Below, one piece after another: positions 1-10,297 of a DNA stretch of 37,500 nt. The stretch is from Symbiodinium natans. Taxonomy: Eukaryota > Sar > Dinophyceae > Suessiales > Symbiodiniaceae. The stretch lies in NCBI GenBank assembly GCA_905221605.1, contig CAJNDS010002096.1, forward strand, positions 572,501 through 610,000, read 5' to 3'. How positions within the stretch are numbered: the first letter of the stretch is position 1; each line of letters begins with the position of its first letter. The notes beneath the pieces were generated by a model. The model saw only the letters and a program-made list of their open reading frames with translations, searched no databases and was not told the DNA's origin. Position numbers and translations under genes: made by a program.

Positions 1-1740
1 GTCCACAAACGCAGGGTTTCACGCTCTCACCTCATCAATTCCCTGAAGTGCCCAAGGTTCGCCTGGCCAGACATCTCTCCAGAGGAGCATTTGGTCTGGA
101 ACGGTGCCTATGGAGCCAAACGGAGTGAACGGAGTGTAGCCAGAGTGTAGCACCCCCGTAGAATATGCGCCCTCTGACCTGTGTGCCTTTTCGTTTTGGG
201 CGGAGGGATCCGGGAGTTTTGTTTAGAAGTTAGAAGTTAAAAGGTTCAACTTTCACTTGTACTCACGGTGCCAGAGGCCGCGATCCTGAATTAGAGACAT
301 GCATCAGGCTTTTTGGATGCTGGTCTTCCAATCTGTAAGAGTTTCCCGGTTCCGCTGTGGTCCTCCAAACCTCCAAGTGTTCTAGAACCTTGCCTACAGT
401 GACAGCGCTGGATAAGAAAGCGACACATTCTAGGCAGGGTACCCTGGATTTCTTAAACTTGAGGCCCCCATTTTTTGCGGAAGTTCCACTTCACACCCTG
501 AGGGTACCCTGGGTTTGAGCTGTGAGTTTGTGAGATCAATGTATTGGCCAGCTCGCTGCAAAGTGGTTCACCTTCTCTCCCACCCTCTTCTAACAAATCC
601 ACTCCAAAACCCTACCCAAAGTACTAGTAGAGATGAAAACAAACTGAAGGAGTAATGAAATTTTCGCCCCGAGGCTGAGGGTAACCTCAATTTCTTAATT
701 TAGTCCTGCAGTTTTTTCGCTTTTTGGGGTACCCGCTCTTCCGCAAGCCCTTAATTTCTTAAGCCAATGATTTCTTAGCCAGGACTGTCGCTGTACATCA
801 TTCTTGCCCCTGCGTTGTCCAGAGATCTGATGCAGGTTCCAGCTTGCCTTGGACGGCTTTGCGAACTCACGCTTGGGTGGTACCAGGAGAACCAGGAGAG
901 CTGCTGGTCCAAGTCCAGGCCGGTTTGAACCCAACATGAAGCAAAAGGGAAGAGAAGAAGCTCTCAAAAGCTCTCAAATGAGTCAACGGCAACTCCTTTG
1001 CTCCCATGACTTGCCGAAAAACCGTCCTCGGAAGGTTGGCTTAGAGAATCCCGGCGACTTGCTGCGGGACATCTCCCATGCCTTTACAGTGGTTACGGAG
1101 GCTGGTTATCCAGCGAAGGGACTGCTGCCTCTTGCGGCTCGTCTGCCTTTTCAAGTTCTCCGGCCAAGGTTTACGCTCAATCTTCCGGTAGGTACCCCAC
1201 CAGGAAGTCTTCCATCCGAAAATGGCACCCACTCAATCTTTGTAGATCTTTGTAGACTTAGCGGTCCACTGCAGGGCTTCCTCCGTGCACATCAACGCAC
1301 AGGCATATATAGCTCTCGGGAGGAAGTCGTCCGCGCAGGAGAGAAAAGATGAGACGAGTGAGACTTGTGGAAGAGTTCTCGGCGCAACCAAGGAAGGCTT
1401 CACCAGTCGCTTGCTCAAGATTGCGTGTGATCCTCCGGATCCAGATGCGCCAAGCGCATGCCGTCGATGCTAGGTCAACTTTGACCAACATTTTGTTCGC
1501 TTTCTTTGGTGCGCCTAAGGATCGCGTGTTCTCTTCTAGAACGCAGTAGGAAGCATCCCAGTCGAGTCTAGTAAGTAGCATGTTAATCTCGTCTAAGTGT
1601 TACCCCCAATTCCCAAATTGGCTAGCCTTTCCATGAACTCAAAGGCATTCTATGCGCAACTGAAATCTGGTCAAGGATACCTCTTGGAAAAGTAATTATT
1701 CTTCTAAGAACTGTTGGGCCACAGACTAGGACGTGACCAA
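1..1740. other. Left flank, no recognised gene
   Basis: Mixed-composition flanking DNA. Open frames of up to 167 codons occur on both strands (for example 849-1352 plus and 1258-1581 minus), but they overlap each other and show no domain, motif or consistent start context. Around 425-750 a degenerate repeated phrase (GGGTACCCTGG, then TTTCTTAA, then a poly-T/GCGG stretch) appears about three times. I see no RNA gene or mobile-element end. Exons of a spliced host gene cannot be excluded. Confidence 0.5.
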
Positions 1741-2940
1741 ATATTTGTTTTTGTGTTTTATTTGTGTTGTTTTTTGTGTCCTGGTTTTGTGTTGTTCTAT
1801 GTTTGTTGATGGGTTGTGTTTTTTGCATTTCGGTTCTTATGTTTTTGGTGGGTTTTTTTCCATGTATTTTCGGTTTTGATTTGTTGTTTGTTTGTTTGTT
1901 TGACTTTCGTGCGTTTGGGTTTGTTTCTGCTGACCTATGCCTGTGTTGTTTGCGTACGCATTTTGTTGTGTATGCTCCAAATTCGAAGCCTGAAGCCCGT
2001 AGTCCTGCAAAAATGCAGAATTCGGCCATGACGCCTTGCCTCGAAAGCGCGCTCCAGGCCTTCTGTCATGCTGTAAGTAGGGCGGGTTCCTTCTCATGCA
2101 AGGAAGGGTGTGGCTCCCTGTAGTCTGATGGAGCAGAGATGTCTAGCCTAGCCGCCAGTGCCATTGGGTTGGTTCAAGTCCAAGTGTGGGCAGGAGGGGC
2201 AAGGGGATGTAGGGGAGGGGGAGGGGGGACGGGGTAACTGACACGCAGACGACCTGGGGGCGCGGCGGCCCTTTGTCCGGCCGCCTCCCGCCGGGCATTC
2301 GGGAAGGCAACCAAAACGCAAAGCGGCAAAGCGACGCAACCGCGAACGCAAAAAAAATGCAACCTGCGACGGCTGGGATGCAGCATCGCAAGCCAGGCAC
2401 AACGCAAACAAAAAACAAGCAAAACGCAAAGAAAACGCAAAGAAAAGCAAAAAAAAAAACAAAAAAAAAGACACCAAAAACCCAGGGTGTTTTGCATTTC
2501 CGACCCCTGCGAAGCCACCCGGATCTGCCGTCACGGGGTTTCTTGATTGAGGGGGGGGTTTATAAAATTGAGGTTGACGTTATAGACGGTATAGATGTTG
2601 AGAGTTTTGGACTTTTAGCCTTGGGGTTCGCATTCCCAGACTCATAATATGTCGAGACCATTCTGTCCGAAGTGACGAAGAGACTTGTTAGATGAGAACC
2701 AATCTCCAAATGCACGACCAAGTAAAGGAACATAAGCGAAAACAAAGAAGAGAAAGGACACAAGAAAACAACACACACAACAAAAAACAAACACAAAAAA
2801 AAACGCAAAATTGAAATGCAACAAAATTAAAATCGCAACACAATTTAGTATGCAAAAAACCACAAAGTCAGAATGCCAACAAAAAACAACGCCAACAAAA
2901 CGCAGCCAGAATGCCAAAAACAAATATATGATGATTTCCA
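1741..2940. repeat. Strand-asymmetric low-complexity region
   Basis: From about 1741 to 1975 the plus strand is almost entirely G and T (TTTTGTGTTTTATTTGTG style). From about 2290 to 2480 and 2700 to 2930 it is almost entirely A and C (AACGCAAAGAAAACGCAAAG style), the complementary bias. Short units such as AACGCAAA recur irregularly. The open frames here (71-135 codons, rich in Lys/Thr/Asn/Gln or Phe/Val/Cys) are by-products of this composition and are not called as genes. Confidence 0.6.
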
Positions 2941-3265
2941 ATGTGCGGCCGGCCAGAAATCTTACAAAATTATTCGCTTCCCCCCCAGCACCTGTTCCTG
3001 TTCCTCTTTGCTTGGGGTATGTCAGACATGCAATGATGATTCGTGAATCTACAAGCTTCTACAAGCTGCTGCATCCCTGCCATCATCGTGATCAATGCTT
3101 CAATCGGTTTCTTAGCCTGCTACAACCATTTGGGCGACTTTGATGTATACTGTTGTTAGTCCCCCCCCCCCCCCCCCCCTCCCCCCCCCACCCCCATGAT
3201 CCACCCCTGTCCTCTGGCAGTGGTGAGTTTTGGGAAGGGGGTGGCGTGATATATGTCTTTTAAAA
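2941..3265. repeat. Left flank with poly-C tract
   Basis: No gene is visible. A nearly pure cytosine run of about 36 bases, broken once by T, lies at 3161-3196. It is a simple repeat and could be a slippage or assembly weak spot. It ends about 70 bp before the tandem repeat that received the element. Confidence 0.6.
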
Positions 3266-3311
3266 GGGTGCCTTCCCGCGTGCTTCTGTAACGACCTCTT
3301 CGTGACGAAGC
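3266..3311 (+). repeat. Host tandem repeat, left copy
   Basis: These 46 bases match 23485-23530 in the same orientation with four substitutions by eye. Both contain the near-palindrome CTTCGTGACGAAG (GGCGAAG in the right copy). Removing the element and one target duplication puts the two copies about 82 bp apart. They look like a host tandem repeat that pre-dates the insertion and not a product of it. Confidence 0.75.
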
Positions 3312-3329
3312 TTGTTGGCTTTCGGGGTA

Positions 3330-3334
3330 TCCAT
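3330..3334. repeat. Target-site duplication, left (TCCAT)
   Basis: TCCAT sits directly before the left TIR and is repeated directly after the right TIR at 23467-23471. Five to six bases is the duplication size known for rve-type integrases of Polintons, so this fits integrase-mediated insertion. Confidence 0.8.
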
Positions 3335-3368
3335 AGTTAGGGGTATCCATGCCTCAACTTTCTTTTCA
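3335..3368 (+). repeat. Left terminal inverted repeat
   Basis: These 34 bases, beginning AGTTAGGGGTATCC, equal the reverse complement of 23433-23466 without mismatch. Identity stops at 3369. The AGT tip resembles described Polinton termini. The host sequence just outside (3324-3334, GGGGTATCCAT) repeats an 11-base phrase found inside the TIR at 3340-3350. Confidence 0.9.
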
Positions 3369-3753
3369 CCCGCCGAACGCCTCATTCGTTTTTCCCTGGG
3401 GGGTACCCTACGTTTTCAACATTTCAACATTTTTTCCTCATTTTTGACATCCCACCCTCAACCATTCCTCACAAAAATTTCAATAAAAAACTCATAATTT
3501 TATGATAAAAATATTCAAATTTTCATCATAAAATTTATCAAAATTTTCAAAAAAATATTTCAAAATTTTCATAAAAATATATTTTTTCCAAAATTTCATT
3601 AAAAAAAATAATTTTCCAAAATTTTCATAAAAATGATATTTCAAAATTTTAATCATAAAAATCTTCCAAAAACTAGTTGTTGAAAAAATGCATTTTATAA
3701 AATATCTTTGTAAAAAACTTTGTAAAGATTTTATCAAAAATTTTTGTAAAAAA
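3369..3753. repeat. AT-rich non-coding left end of element
   Basis: The first 100 bases contain a short GC-rich patch (GGGGGGTACCCTACG near 3400). From about 3475 the sequence is a degenerate array of phrases like CAAAATTTTCATAAAAAT, in both orientations, able to form weak hairpins. The 89-codon frame at 3492-3761 minus consists only of Phe/Lys/Ile/Leu-type codons from this array and is not called. Possible roles are 3' ends of minus-strand transcripts or a terminal replication region. Confidence 0.55.
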
Positions 3754-4071
3754 CTAGACATATTTATCCCCCTCTTTTACAACCTTATAATATTCCATTG
3801 TTTCCGGTTTAGGCTGTAAAATTGCTCCTTCGTTTAATTTCTTGATATAGGCGTTTCTTTTGTTTGTGTATGATGCTTCGGTATTTAAATTGCTTGTTCT
3901 GGTTTTAGGTTTTTCACTAATAGCCTCAATTTTTTCTAACATCAAATCCATTTTATGATACACCTCCGAAATCATATCATAAATCTTTTCGTTAAATTCT
4001 TGCTCTTCTTCCTCCTTCGGTTTTTCTACTATGGTTTCCTCTTTAACAACCTTGGTTTTGCTAACGGGCAT
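3754..4071 (-). CDS. Small charged protein, function unknown
   Basis: An intact 105-residue frame, not recognised. Residues 8-25 are very rich in Lys and Glu. Residues 25-52 look like an amphipathic or coiled-coil helix (pattern around EFNEKIYDMISEVYHKMD). The C-terminal part is basic and then mixed. The ATG is preceded by TATATACAATATAATATA, like other element genes. It is the last gene of the minus-strand block and follows the polymerase/helicase gene by about 40 bp. With its coding bias and context it is probably real. It could be a DNA-binding or scaffolding accessory protein, but nothing shows which. Confidence 0.65.
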   Translation of the reverse strand: MPVSKTKVVKEETIVEKPKEEEEQEFNEKIYDMISEVYHKMDLMLEKIEAISEKPKTRTSNLNTEASYTNKRNAYIKKLNEGAILQPKPETMEYYKVVKEGDKYV

Positions 4072-4113
4072 ATATACAATATAATATAAAAGTTTTTTTA
4101 AGACTAAATCTTT

Positions 4114-7100
4114 TTAAAACTTTTCCTTGTCGCTCATACAGCAGTTGCACTTTTTACAATATGCTATGCAGTTGCTTATCGTATGAGTTTGGTCGTTAAA
4201 TTTTCTTTGCGCCGTCAGGTTCGTTCTTATATTTCCGTTTATTGACTTTACATAAAAATCTACATTACATAATTCACACATCCCGTTCAATCTATCTAAT
4301 AACCAATCTGCTGTAATATAGTTTTTATGGTCAGTTTTCCTTTTAGCTTTTCTGTCTTGCTCCTTATATCCTTCCACCTTTCTTTTCAAATAGTTGTAAA
4401 TACAGTTTTTATTAAAATCATCATCATCGTCATCATATTTATAAAAACTTACATTGTTTAAATCAGTTGCCCTCGTGATCGCTGTCCATAACCAATTCTT
4501 ATTTACCAAACAATGGTTGTAATCAAATATTGTTATACCTCCCTCGATGCTGGAACCCTGGACACTATGGCAGGTAAAACAATAATTAAATATAAAATGC
4601 TTCCTCAACATATCTAACGATATTTTTTGTATTTTCTTATTATGCTCGTCTTCCAACACTACCATATTTTCAATTATGTTTAAAATCTTGTATTTAAAAT
4701 TCACTTGAAATTTATACTCTGCTGATTTTAAATACTCTCTGCATATCACCACCTCGCCTACTTCATACTCGCCCTTTCTATTTTGCTTTTTTCTTATTTG
4801 GTTTGCTACTTCCTTGCAGGTGTCGTTCAAATAAGCTACATTATTTTCGTTTAGGTTCATATCGGAAGTGTATTTGAAATATTTTTCTACTAGCTCTCTG
4901 ACCTTAATATTATTTTCAAAAATGTCAATATAAATATTTTCTAACTTTTTCCTATCTTCCTCTTTTTTTAACCTCTTACAAACTTTCAAATAAATATTAT
5001 ATTTAAAAATCTTATCCACACAATTATCAGCATATTCTTCGTGCTCTTGTAAATTTGTTAATTCCGACACTGGCTTTAATTGCTTGCCATCTCCTGTTGC
5101 CACTATTATTTTATCTTGGTTGTTTTCAACAAACTCCCTAATTCTATTCAACACCCTTAAACCGTTAAAATAAATCTCGTCAAACACTATAACATCATAA
5201 CCAGAATAATCAAATTTTTCTAACTTCTCGAGCCGACTGCTATGGAAAAGAACTTATTAACTGTTACCGCTTCCTTTCCGTATTTTTGGACTAGCTTATT
5301 TGTAGGACATACAAATAAAACTTTCATTCCCATTCGCGCCATTTTTTCACAAATATAACTTTTTCCGGACCCTGCATATTTTGCCCTGATCATAACATGT
5401 TTAGCGCTAATAACTTTTTCTATGATATTTGTTGTATCATATTCGTCCTTAATTTTTATTGCTGTATTCTTGTAGATGGGGATTTTATCCAGTTCGTTCT
5501 TTTTCCTTTGATATGTTTCACTCGGTAGTTTTATTTCCTCTCCTTCTTTATTCGTTCTCCATTCTCCTATACCAGCTTTCATTTCCAATACTTCCTTTGC
5601 TTTTTCCACATATTCGGATTTAATAACGAAGGCATCTGTTTTTACACTGACCGCCTTTATAGAATTTTTCCTCAATTTGATGTAATCCTGGCACATTTTA
5701 AAGTTATGATCTTGAAGCAACAGCTCTTTTATGTAAATAAAACCGTTGTTTAATGTTGCCTTGTCTGAAACATTAACCAAATAATATTCCATACCTTCTT
5801 CTTCTGTCGTCTGCATTTGCATTGAAAAGTCATCATTTTCTTCACCTCCTCCGTAAGTTGTTTGATCCCTACATTCCATTTCAGTTATTTTGTGAATTTT
5901 ACCTCCGTGCCTTAATTGAAAATCCGATGCTTCCCTAATATTCTTAAAGACGATGCTTTTTTGGGTCAGTGCTACCCGTTTTGTCCAAAAGTCCGATACT
6001 AACATTTACAATAAGTTTTTTAATCAGTTTATCCAGCTCTTCTTCGTCGCTAATATTTTTGTTCCATAATTCTTTTACATAATCGTTATAATTTACATCG
6101 TAAAGACGGCGTCTTATGATGCAAGATGTTCAGTTTATTAGTGTCAATTTGTTTCAAATATTTTCCGTAAATCAGGTTATACCTCTTGTTAAACATTAAA
6201 AAAGTGCTTTGCTTTACTATTCCGTTGTGGCTACAATCTTCAACGAAAAATAAAGTGTAGTCCGACATCGTGTTAAAATCCATCTCTTTAAACCATTTTC
6301 TCCAAACATCGAACTGATTAAAAACCGGTACCTGTGTAATCCCTACTAGTCTGCTTGTGTATGCTTTCGTTATGTCAATCTCGGTTAGGTCTTTTGGTAT
6401 GGAACCCTTATCTGTAAAAAGTCCTGCTGGTGGTATGGTTTTTGCTTCGTCGTAAATTTCCAAATCCACTTTGTTATAAAACGACTTGTGTAATGGATTA
6501 AACAGGCTTTTGTTAAAATGAAACATTGCATCGTTCATATTGTTGTATGTTTTTTCGTTATCAACTGCGATACATCCATCGGAAGAGTCCTTAATCAGAT
6601 TTTGGGTTTTTATTAAAAAGGTGGTTTTTTTAAGTTTCATTTTTATTTGTGTTATAATGCCTGCTTGAAATCTGATCTGTGGCTCATATCTGGCATTCAC
6701 TAGTTCAAAAAATATCTCTGTCAAATTGTTTAGCTCGGGCACTAAATGAATAGTTTTTGGTTCTTTATCTTTACTGACCATTTTTAAAATGTCGTGTGTG
6801 TCTCTGAACATTCTAAATTCGGGTGGCTCTTCTTTTTCGTTTAAATGGTAGTCTGTGGAGGCTTTCACCAGTGGTCTTTTTTCTTCTGCGTCTTGTTTCT
6901 GTTCTATACTTTTTAGATCGTTATTTATCGTGTATATATGGCTGTTTTTTACAATGGCATAAAATGGCTTTATTCTTCGTTTGTTGTGCTCGGGCTCGTG
7001 TTTGTAAATCAGTTTGTTGAAGCTGTTATAAATTCTAGCTGGTATTTTGAATGCCTTAAATACCTTATCCATTTCTTCAATACTCGCTCCATTGCTATAA

Positions 7101-8013
7101 AAATCGCTTCTGCCTATAATTTCAATAATTTTTTCTCTGGTTAGTTGATTTCTTTTACCATAGTCCATTAAGGTATCCTGGTAAAAATCGGATAGTGAAT
7201 TTATCCAACATTGATTTTCTACATGAGTGCTATTTTCAATTGCTTGTCTCAATGTTGTTAAGTTGCTGCTAAGGTCAGTGTATATAGCGATGATACATCG
7301 ATACATGTTGTATTCCATCGGTTAGGCTTTCCTTCATTATGTCAAATTTCTCACCGCTTTTACTGATTTTTTCCACCTGTTGAATTTTGATTGCATCAAA
7401 AAGATTATCGTAATGTTCCATTAATTCTTTTACAAATTTATCAAACTCTTTATCTTTTCTTAAAATGTCCATTATTTCATTAAATTCTTTATCGACCTTC
7501 ATCGCGTCTTTACTTTTAAAACCGGCTTCATCAACAAATCTAAATATTACCTTTTTAATCCATTCCTTGTTAAAATCCTTTGCTTTGACAGTTGCCTGTC
7601 TTATATCAAACTTTTCTATGTAAAATTCCATTCCGAATTTTTTAAATGCTGGTTTAATGATGTTCCTAGGGTGTCGTGTGGTGTAAAGTTGAAAATTCAC
7701 CAAATAACTATTCATACCTTTCTTTTCGGCGATTCGTTCGTTCAGGGGTTTTGACTTTTTAAAGTCCTTAATTGTTTCGTTGTATTTGTCCCTCGCTTTT
7801 TCTGCTGTTCTTTTATTCGTGCTGGTAAGGTTTTTTATGAAGTTCTCGGCGGTTGCTACATTTGCAATTTTCCTATCTTTGTAAAGTGTTACGATCTGAT
7901 TTAGCCTGTTTTTGGTTGCTTGTGTGATTTTGTTCGCGCTATTGAGCGCTATTGATTCGCTCCTGTTTCAGTTTGTTCAGTTTCCTGACATTGCTCTCTA
8001 CAAACTTGTTCAT
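4114..8013 (-). pseudogene. OTU-like protease / PolB polymerase / SF1 helicase fusion, frameshifted
   Basis: One gene of about 1,300 codons, read in consecutive frames. It starts at the ATG ending at 8013, and the first part (8013 to about 7265) is an unassigned domain. Next, Cys37 of the 7318-6086 frame (NQCWINSL) and His127 (NSHIYTI) fit an OTU-like cysteine protease. PolB motifs follow: motif A EIDITKAYTS near 6376, a motif-B-like KKLIVNVSIGLLDK near 6010, and motif C SVKTDAFVI near 5635. An SF1 (Pif1/RecD-like) helicase then has Walker A AGSGKSY near 5370, FDE near 5185, GDGKQLKPV near 5095, HSVQGSS near 4560 and TAITRATD near 4480. The end has paired CxxC with an H...N...C..CN pattern like an HNH nuclease. 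Breaks are a 10-bp tandem duplication (7936-7955) and single indels near 7265, 6110, 5963 and 5230. Known relatives are viral and transposon PolB fusions; joining all parts into one protein is my inference. Confidence 0.75.
7936..7955. repeat. 10-bp tandem duplication breaking the polymerase gene
   Basis: GCGCTATTGA occurs twice in a row. On the minus strand this lies about 20 codons into the polymerase gene and shifts the frame by one, giving an immediate stop. Removing one copy restores continuity with the downstream frame. This is a replication-slippage type of mutation, not a homopolymer sequencing error. Confidence 0.75.
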
Positions 8014-8046
8014 ATTATAACCTATATATTAATATTTATATATTGT

Positions 8047-8075
8047 TTTTTCTTTAAACCATTTTTAAAGAAAAA
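8047..8075 (-). promoter_or_regulatory. Upstream hairpin module, copy 1
   Basis: Inverted repeat with 12-bp arms (TTTTTCTTTAAA and its complement) around a 5-base CCATT loop, 34 bp before the start of the polymerase gene. It is followed by ATAATAAAATTTCTATATA. The same arms and loop recur at 10247 and 10824, and a looser form at 11629. Position suggests a promoter or 5' UTR element; since it also follows a stop codon, it could end the upstream transcript. Confidence 0.6.
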
Positions 8076-8164
8076 TTTTTTATAATAAAATTTCTATATA
8101 TTTTTTTAAAGTTTTTGGTATAAAAAAGTTTGATAAATACTTTAATAAACAATGGTTTATTAAA

Positions 8165-8720
8165 TCATTTAGTTTCTTCGGTTTCTTTCTGTTGCTTCTT
8201 CTTTTGCCTGTATAATCTGTCCTTCTCTCGTAGTTTCTCTCGATTCGCTTCTCGGTATTTCCTTGCTCGTTCCTTTACATATTCGCTGTTTTCCTCCCTC
8301 CATTTTTTAACTCGTGCCTTGACTTGTTCGTTTCTTTCTGGATTATTTTTGTATCTGTCCCTGTCATATTCGTGTATTTGTTCTTGATGTTTTTGTCTGT
8401 ATTCTTTTTGTAGTTGCATTATTTCTTCTCTATGGTTGTTGCGATACTCTTTTGTCTTTTGGTTGTGTTCTTCCCTGTTGTCCTCATACCAACCTTTGGA
8501 ATTTCTACCTGCAATTTTTTGGTTTAAAGTTCCTATTTTCCTAATCCATTCGCCCTCTCGCGCGTTGATATAATTTGCGATGTGGTTGAGCTCCACATTT
8601 ACCGCGGTGCTTAGCAATTCTCTGGCAAAGCCGTTCAATGGTTGAGCCGACATATATTTCGTCGTCTATGCTGTTATATATTTTGTATATCTTGCCTTTT
8701 TGGTATTTGCTCTCAGACAT
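8165..8720 (-). pseudogene. GIY-YIG endonuclease, internally deleted and frameshifted
   Basis: The N-terminal frame starts at the ATG ending at 8720, just after a TATATACTACTATATA stretch. It contains GKIYKIYN and EIYVGST (the GIY and YIG motifs) and LCQRIAKHR with the conserved Arg. It then shifts frame near 8560. The rest, from AREGEWIRKIG, continues to 8165. Compared with the intact paralogue at 17272-17901, about 30 residues between the Arg helix and the Glu helix are missing at the junction. The tail is a highly charged helix (many RENREK-like units) with a repeated NHREE/KEYR pattern, also like the paralogue. The family is selfish homing-type nucleases. This copy has probably lost function. 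Confidence 0.75.
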
Positions 8721-8773
8721 TGGTGTATATACTACTATATATTTTTATCTTTAAATATCTTTTTTTCAGCATT

Positions 8774-9690
8774 TTAAACTTTTAATAACTCGAAGCGCAA
8801 ATACGGGCGCTTATCTCCCTTTAAGTAAAACATACTTTGGTTATTGTTTTGTTCTATTCTTTCAACTTCTTCTATTTGAGGTCGCCAGAGGCTTGTGCGT
8901 TCTTTTTCTCCGGGTTTCCTTTTCCTGTAAATTTTAACTTTACTATCCGTTTCTATTTCTGGATATTTCCGGGTTCTGGTTGCTTGCCTGGTCATATTTT
9001 GTTTTGCCTTCAATTCGTTCTTCTCCTTCATTGCTTCCTTCGGTGTCATCTTTATAGCGGAATGTTCCATTTTGTTATTATATGTTAGCAAAATTTCAAA
9101 AATATAATCCGTCCATTGGATATTTTTTCCCTTCTTTTCGTCGGCTTCAACCCTTTTATAAAGCATATCTTTAAATGTTCTGATGGCTCTTTTACTAAAA
9201 TTAGCGTGTGCTCTGGTTCTATGGTGCTGTATGCCTTCCTCGTTCAAATATTTTTGTATAGCTTCCTTCTGCAATGCCCCCCTCGTCATCGGTATAAAGT
9301 ATTTTTGGCTTTCCGCCCATTTTGTTAAAGCCCTCTATGATTCCTGATGCTATGTTTGCTTCGTTCTTGTTTTTAATCGGGACTACCACCATAAACCGAC
9401 TAAATACATCAATCATTATCGCCCCAATATTGAATTTTTGATTTTGGAGGTCATTTATAAAAAAACAAATCAAATTGAAATTCGTAAAAAGGTTCTGGTG
9501 CTATAAAAGTGTTTCTTCCTCTTATCTGCTTCTTCTGTTCAACATTTTCTCTAAAAAAATTATCAACGTCTGCCATTGTAATAGTTTTATCTTTCTCTCT
9601 TGCATCTTTCAAAGTCTGTTTTTTGCTTCCGAAACCTGCCCTATCATAATACACATCATTTATTATAGAATTCTTTTTATTATCGCCCAT
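8774..9690 (-). pseudogene. Retroviral-type (rve/DDE) integrase, frameshifted
   Basis: Three frames join into a roughly 305-residue Polinton-type integrase. The start is most likely the ATG at 9690 (MGDNKKNS); an earlier ATG at 9720 overlaps the upstream gene. The first catalytic Asp lies in EFQFDLFF near 9470, followed by MIDVFSRFMVVVPIKN, and the second Asp in LYTDDEG near 9290. The usual catalytic Glu position in the helix before RAIRTFKDML reads Lys (codon AAA, about 9198). The C-terminus (VKIYRKRKPGEKE to YLRFELLKV) looks like an SH3-type DNA-binding domain; I see no chromodomain. Frames break at an A7 run (9459-9465) and a C6 run (9277-9282). The enzyme would have cut and joined the element ends, giving the 5-bp duplication. 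Confidence 0.8.
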
Positions 9691-9709
9691 AATAAAAAGA
9701 ATTAGAATA

Positions 9710-10225
9710 TTATTTATCAAATATTTGTTTTAAAAATTTTATCATATAATCGCTGTCTATCTTGTCCAAATACTGCTGAAAATAATCACTGAAAAACCTA
9801 ACAGCCACTTCTTCTAATTCTATTGTCGGTGGCTTTTTTAAATACGATTTCATATTTGTATCTATCGCGTCTTTTAAGAATATATAACGGGTTGTTTTTC
9901 TTAAAACTTTAAGTTCTTTGTTATTTTGAATCACGAAAGCGTCATATCTCAAATCTTTCAAAAAACACAATGTATAGCGGTTTATGTATTTTTTTAGAGA
10001 TTTGTCTCGTAACATTTCCTTCATAAGTTGAACCGTCCGCGGAAAACTATTGACCGGTAGCTTCTTCATTGTTGTTTTGAATCTCACAGCATTCTCTCTT
10101 CCATCACACCCTTTGCACCTTGTAAAAGAACTGATTAAGACTCCAACCTCCTTATGTAAAACCTGCTGACCTAAGAGTCGTGTAGTGACATTCTGCTCGG
10201 CGCACCTCTCACAGACAAAGCCCAT
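9710..10225 (-). CDS. Zinc-binding protein, paralogue A
   Basis: An intact 171-residue frame. Cys5/Cys8 and Cys37/Cys40 form two CxxC pairs that should bind one zinc ion. The helix between them carries QQVLHKE, and the second pair sits in SSFTRCKGCD. The rest is Lys/Leu-rich and probably helical, with no catalytic motif recognised. The neighbouring gene at 10298-10807 has the same Cys spacing and a similar SSFNRCKKCD, so the two are tandem duplicates. The stop overlaps the first possible ATG of the integrase gene. The start is preceded by TATATAATACTATATA and hairpin module copy 2. Function unknown; a small DNA-binding regulator is possible. Confidence 0.7.
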   Translation of the reverse strand: MGFVCERCAEQNVTTRLLGQQVLHKEVGVLISSFTRCKGCDGRENAVRFKTTMKKLPVNSFPRTVQLMKEMLRDKSLKKYINRYTLCFLKDLRYDAFVIQNNKELKVLRKTTRYIFLKDAIDTNMKSYLKKPPTIELEEVAVRFFSDYFQQYLDKIDSDYMIKFLKQIFDK

Positions 10226-10246
10226 ATATATAATACTATATAACAG

Positions 10247-10275
10247 TTTTTCTTTAAACCATTTTTAAAGAAAAA
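10247..10275 (-). promoter_or_regulatory. Upstream hairpin module, copy 2
   Basis: Same 12-bp arms and CCATT loop as at 8047, 22 bp before the start of zinc protein A and 23 bp after the stop of zinc protein B. It is followed by AATTTATAATAATTTTCTAT. Identical arms at three loci in fast-changing AT-rich DNA imply a conserved signal or recent copying. Confidence 0.6.
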
Positions 10276-10297
10276 AATTTATAATAATTTTCTATTT

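Noticed and set aside
849-1352. 167-codon plus-strand frame as a host gene
   Set aside because: It overlaps equally long minus-strand frames, has no recognisable domain and no start context that distinguishes it.
3492-3761. 89-codon Phe/Lys/Ile-rich frame
   Set aside because: It is the translation of an AT-rich repeat array, with residue composition set by the repeat.
8130-8387. Plus-strand Phe/Ser/Leu-rich frame with hydrophobic stretches
   Set aside because: It is antisense to the charged helical tail of the GIY-YIG gene, whose Lys/Glu/Arg codons give Phe/Leu/Ser on the other strand.
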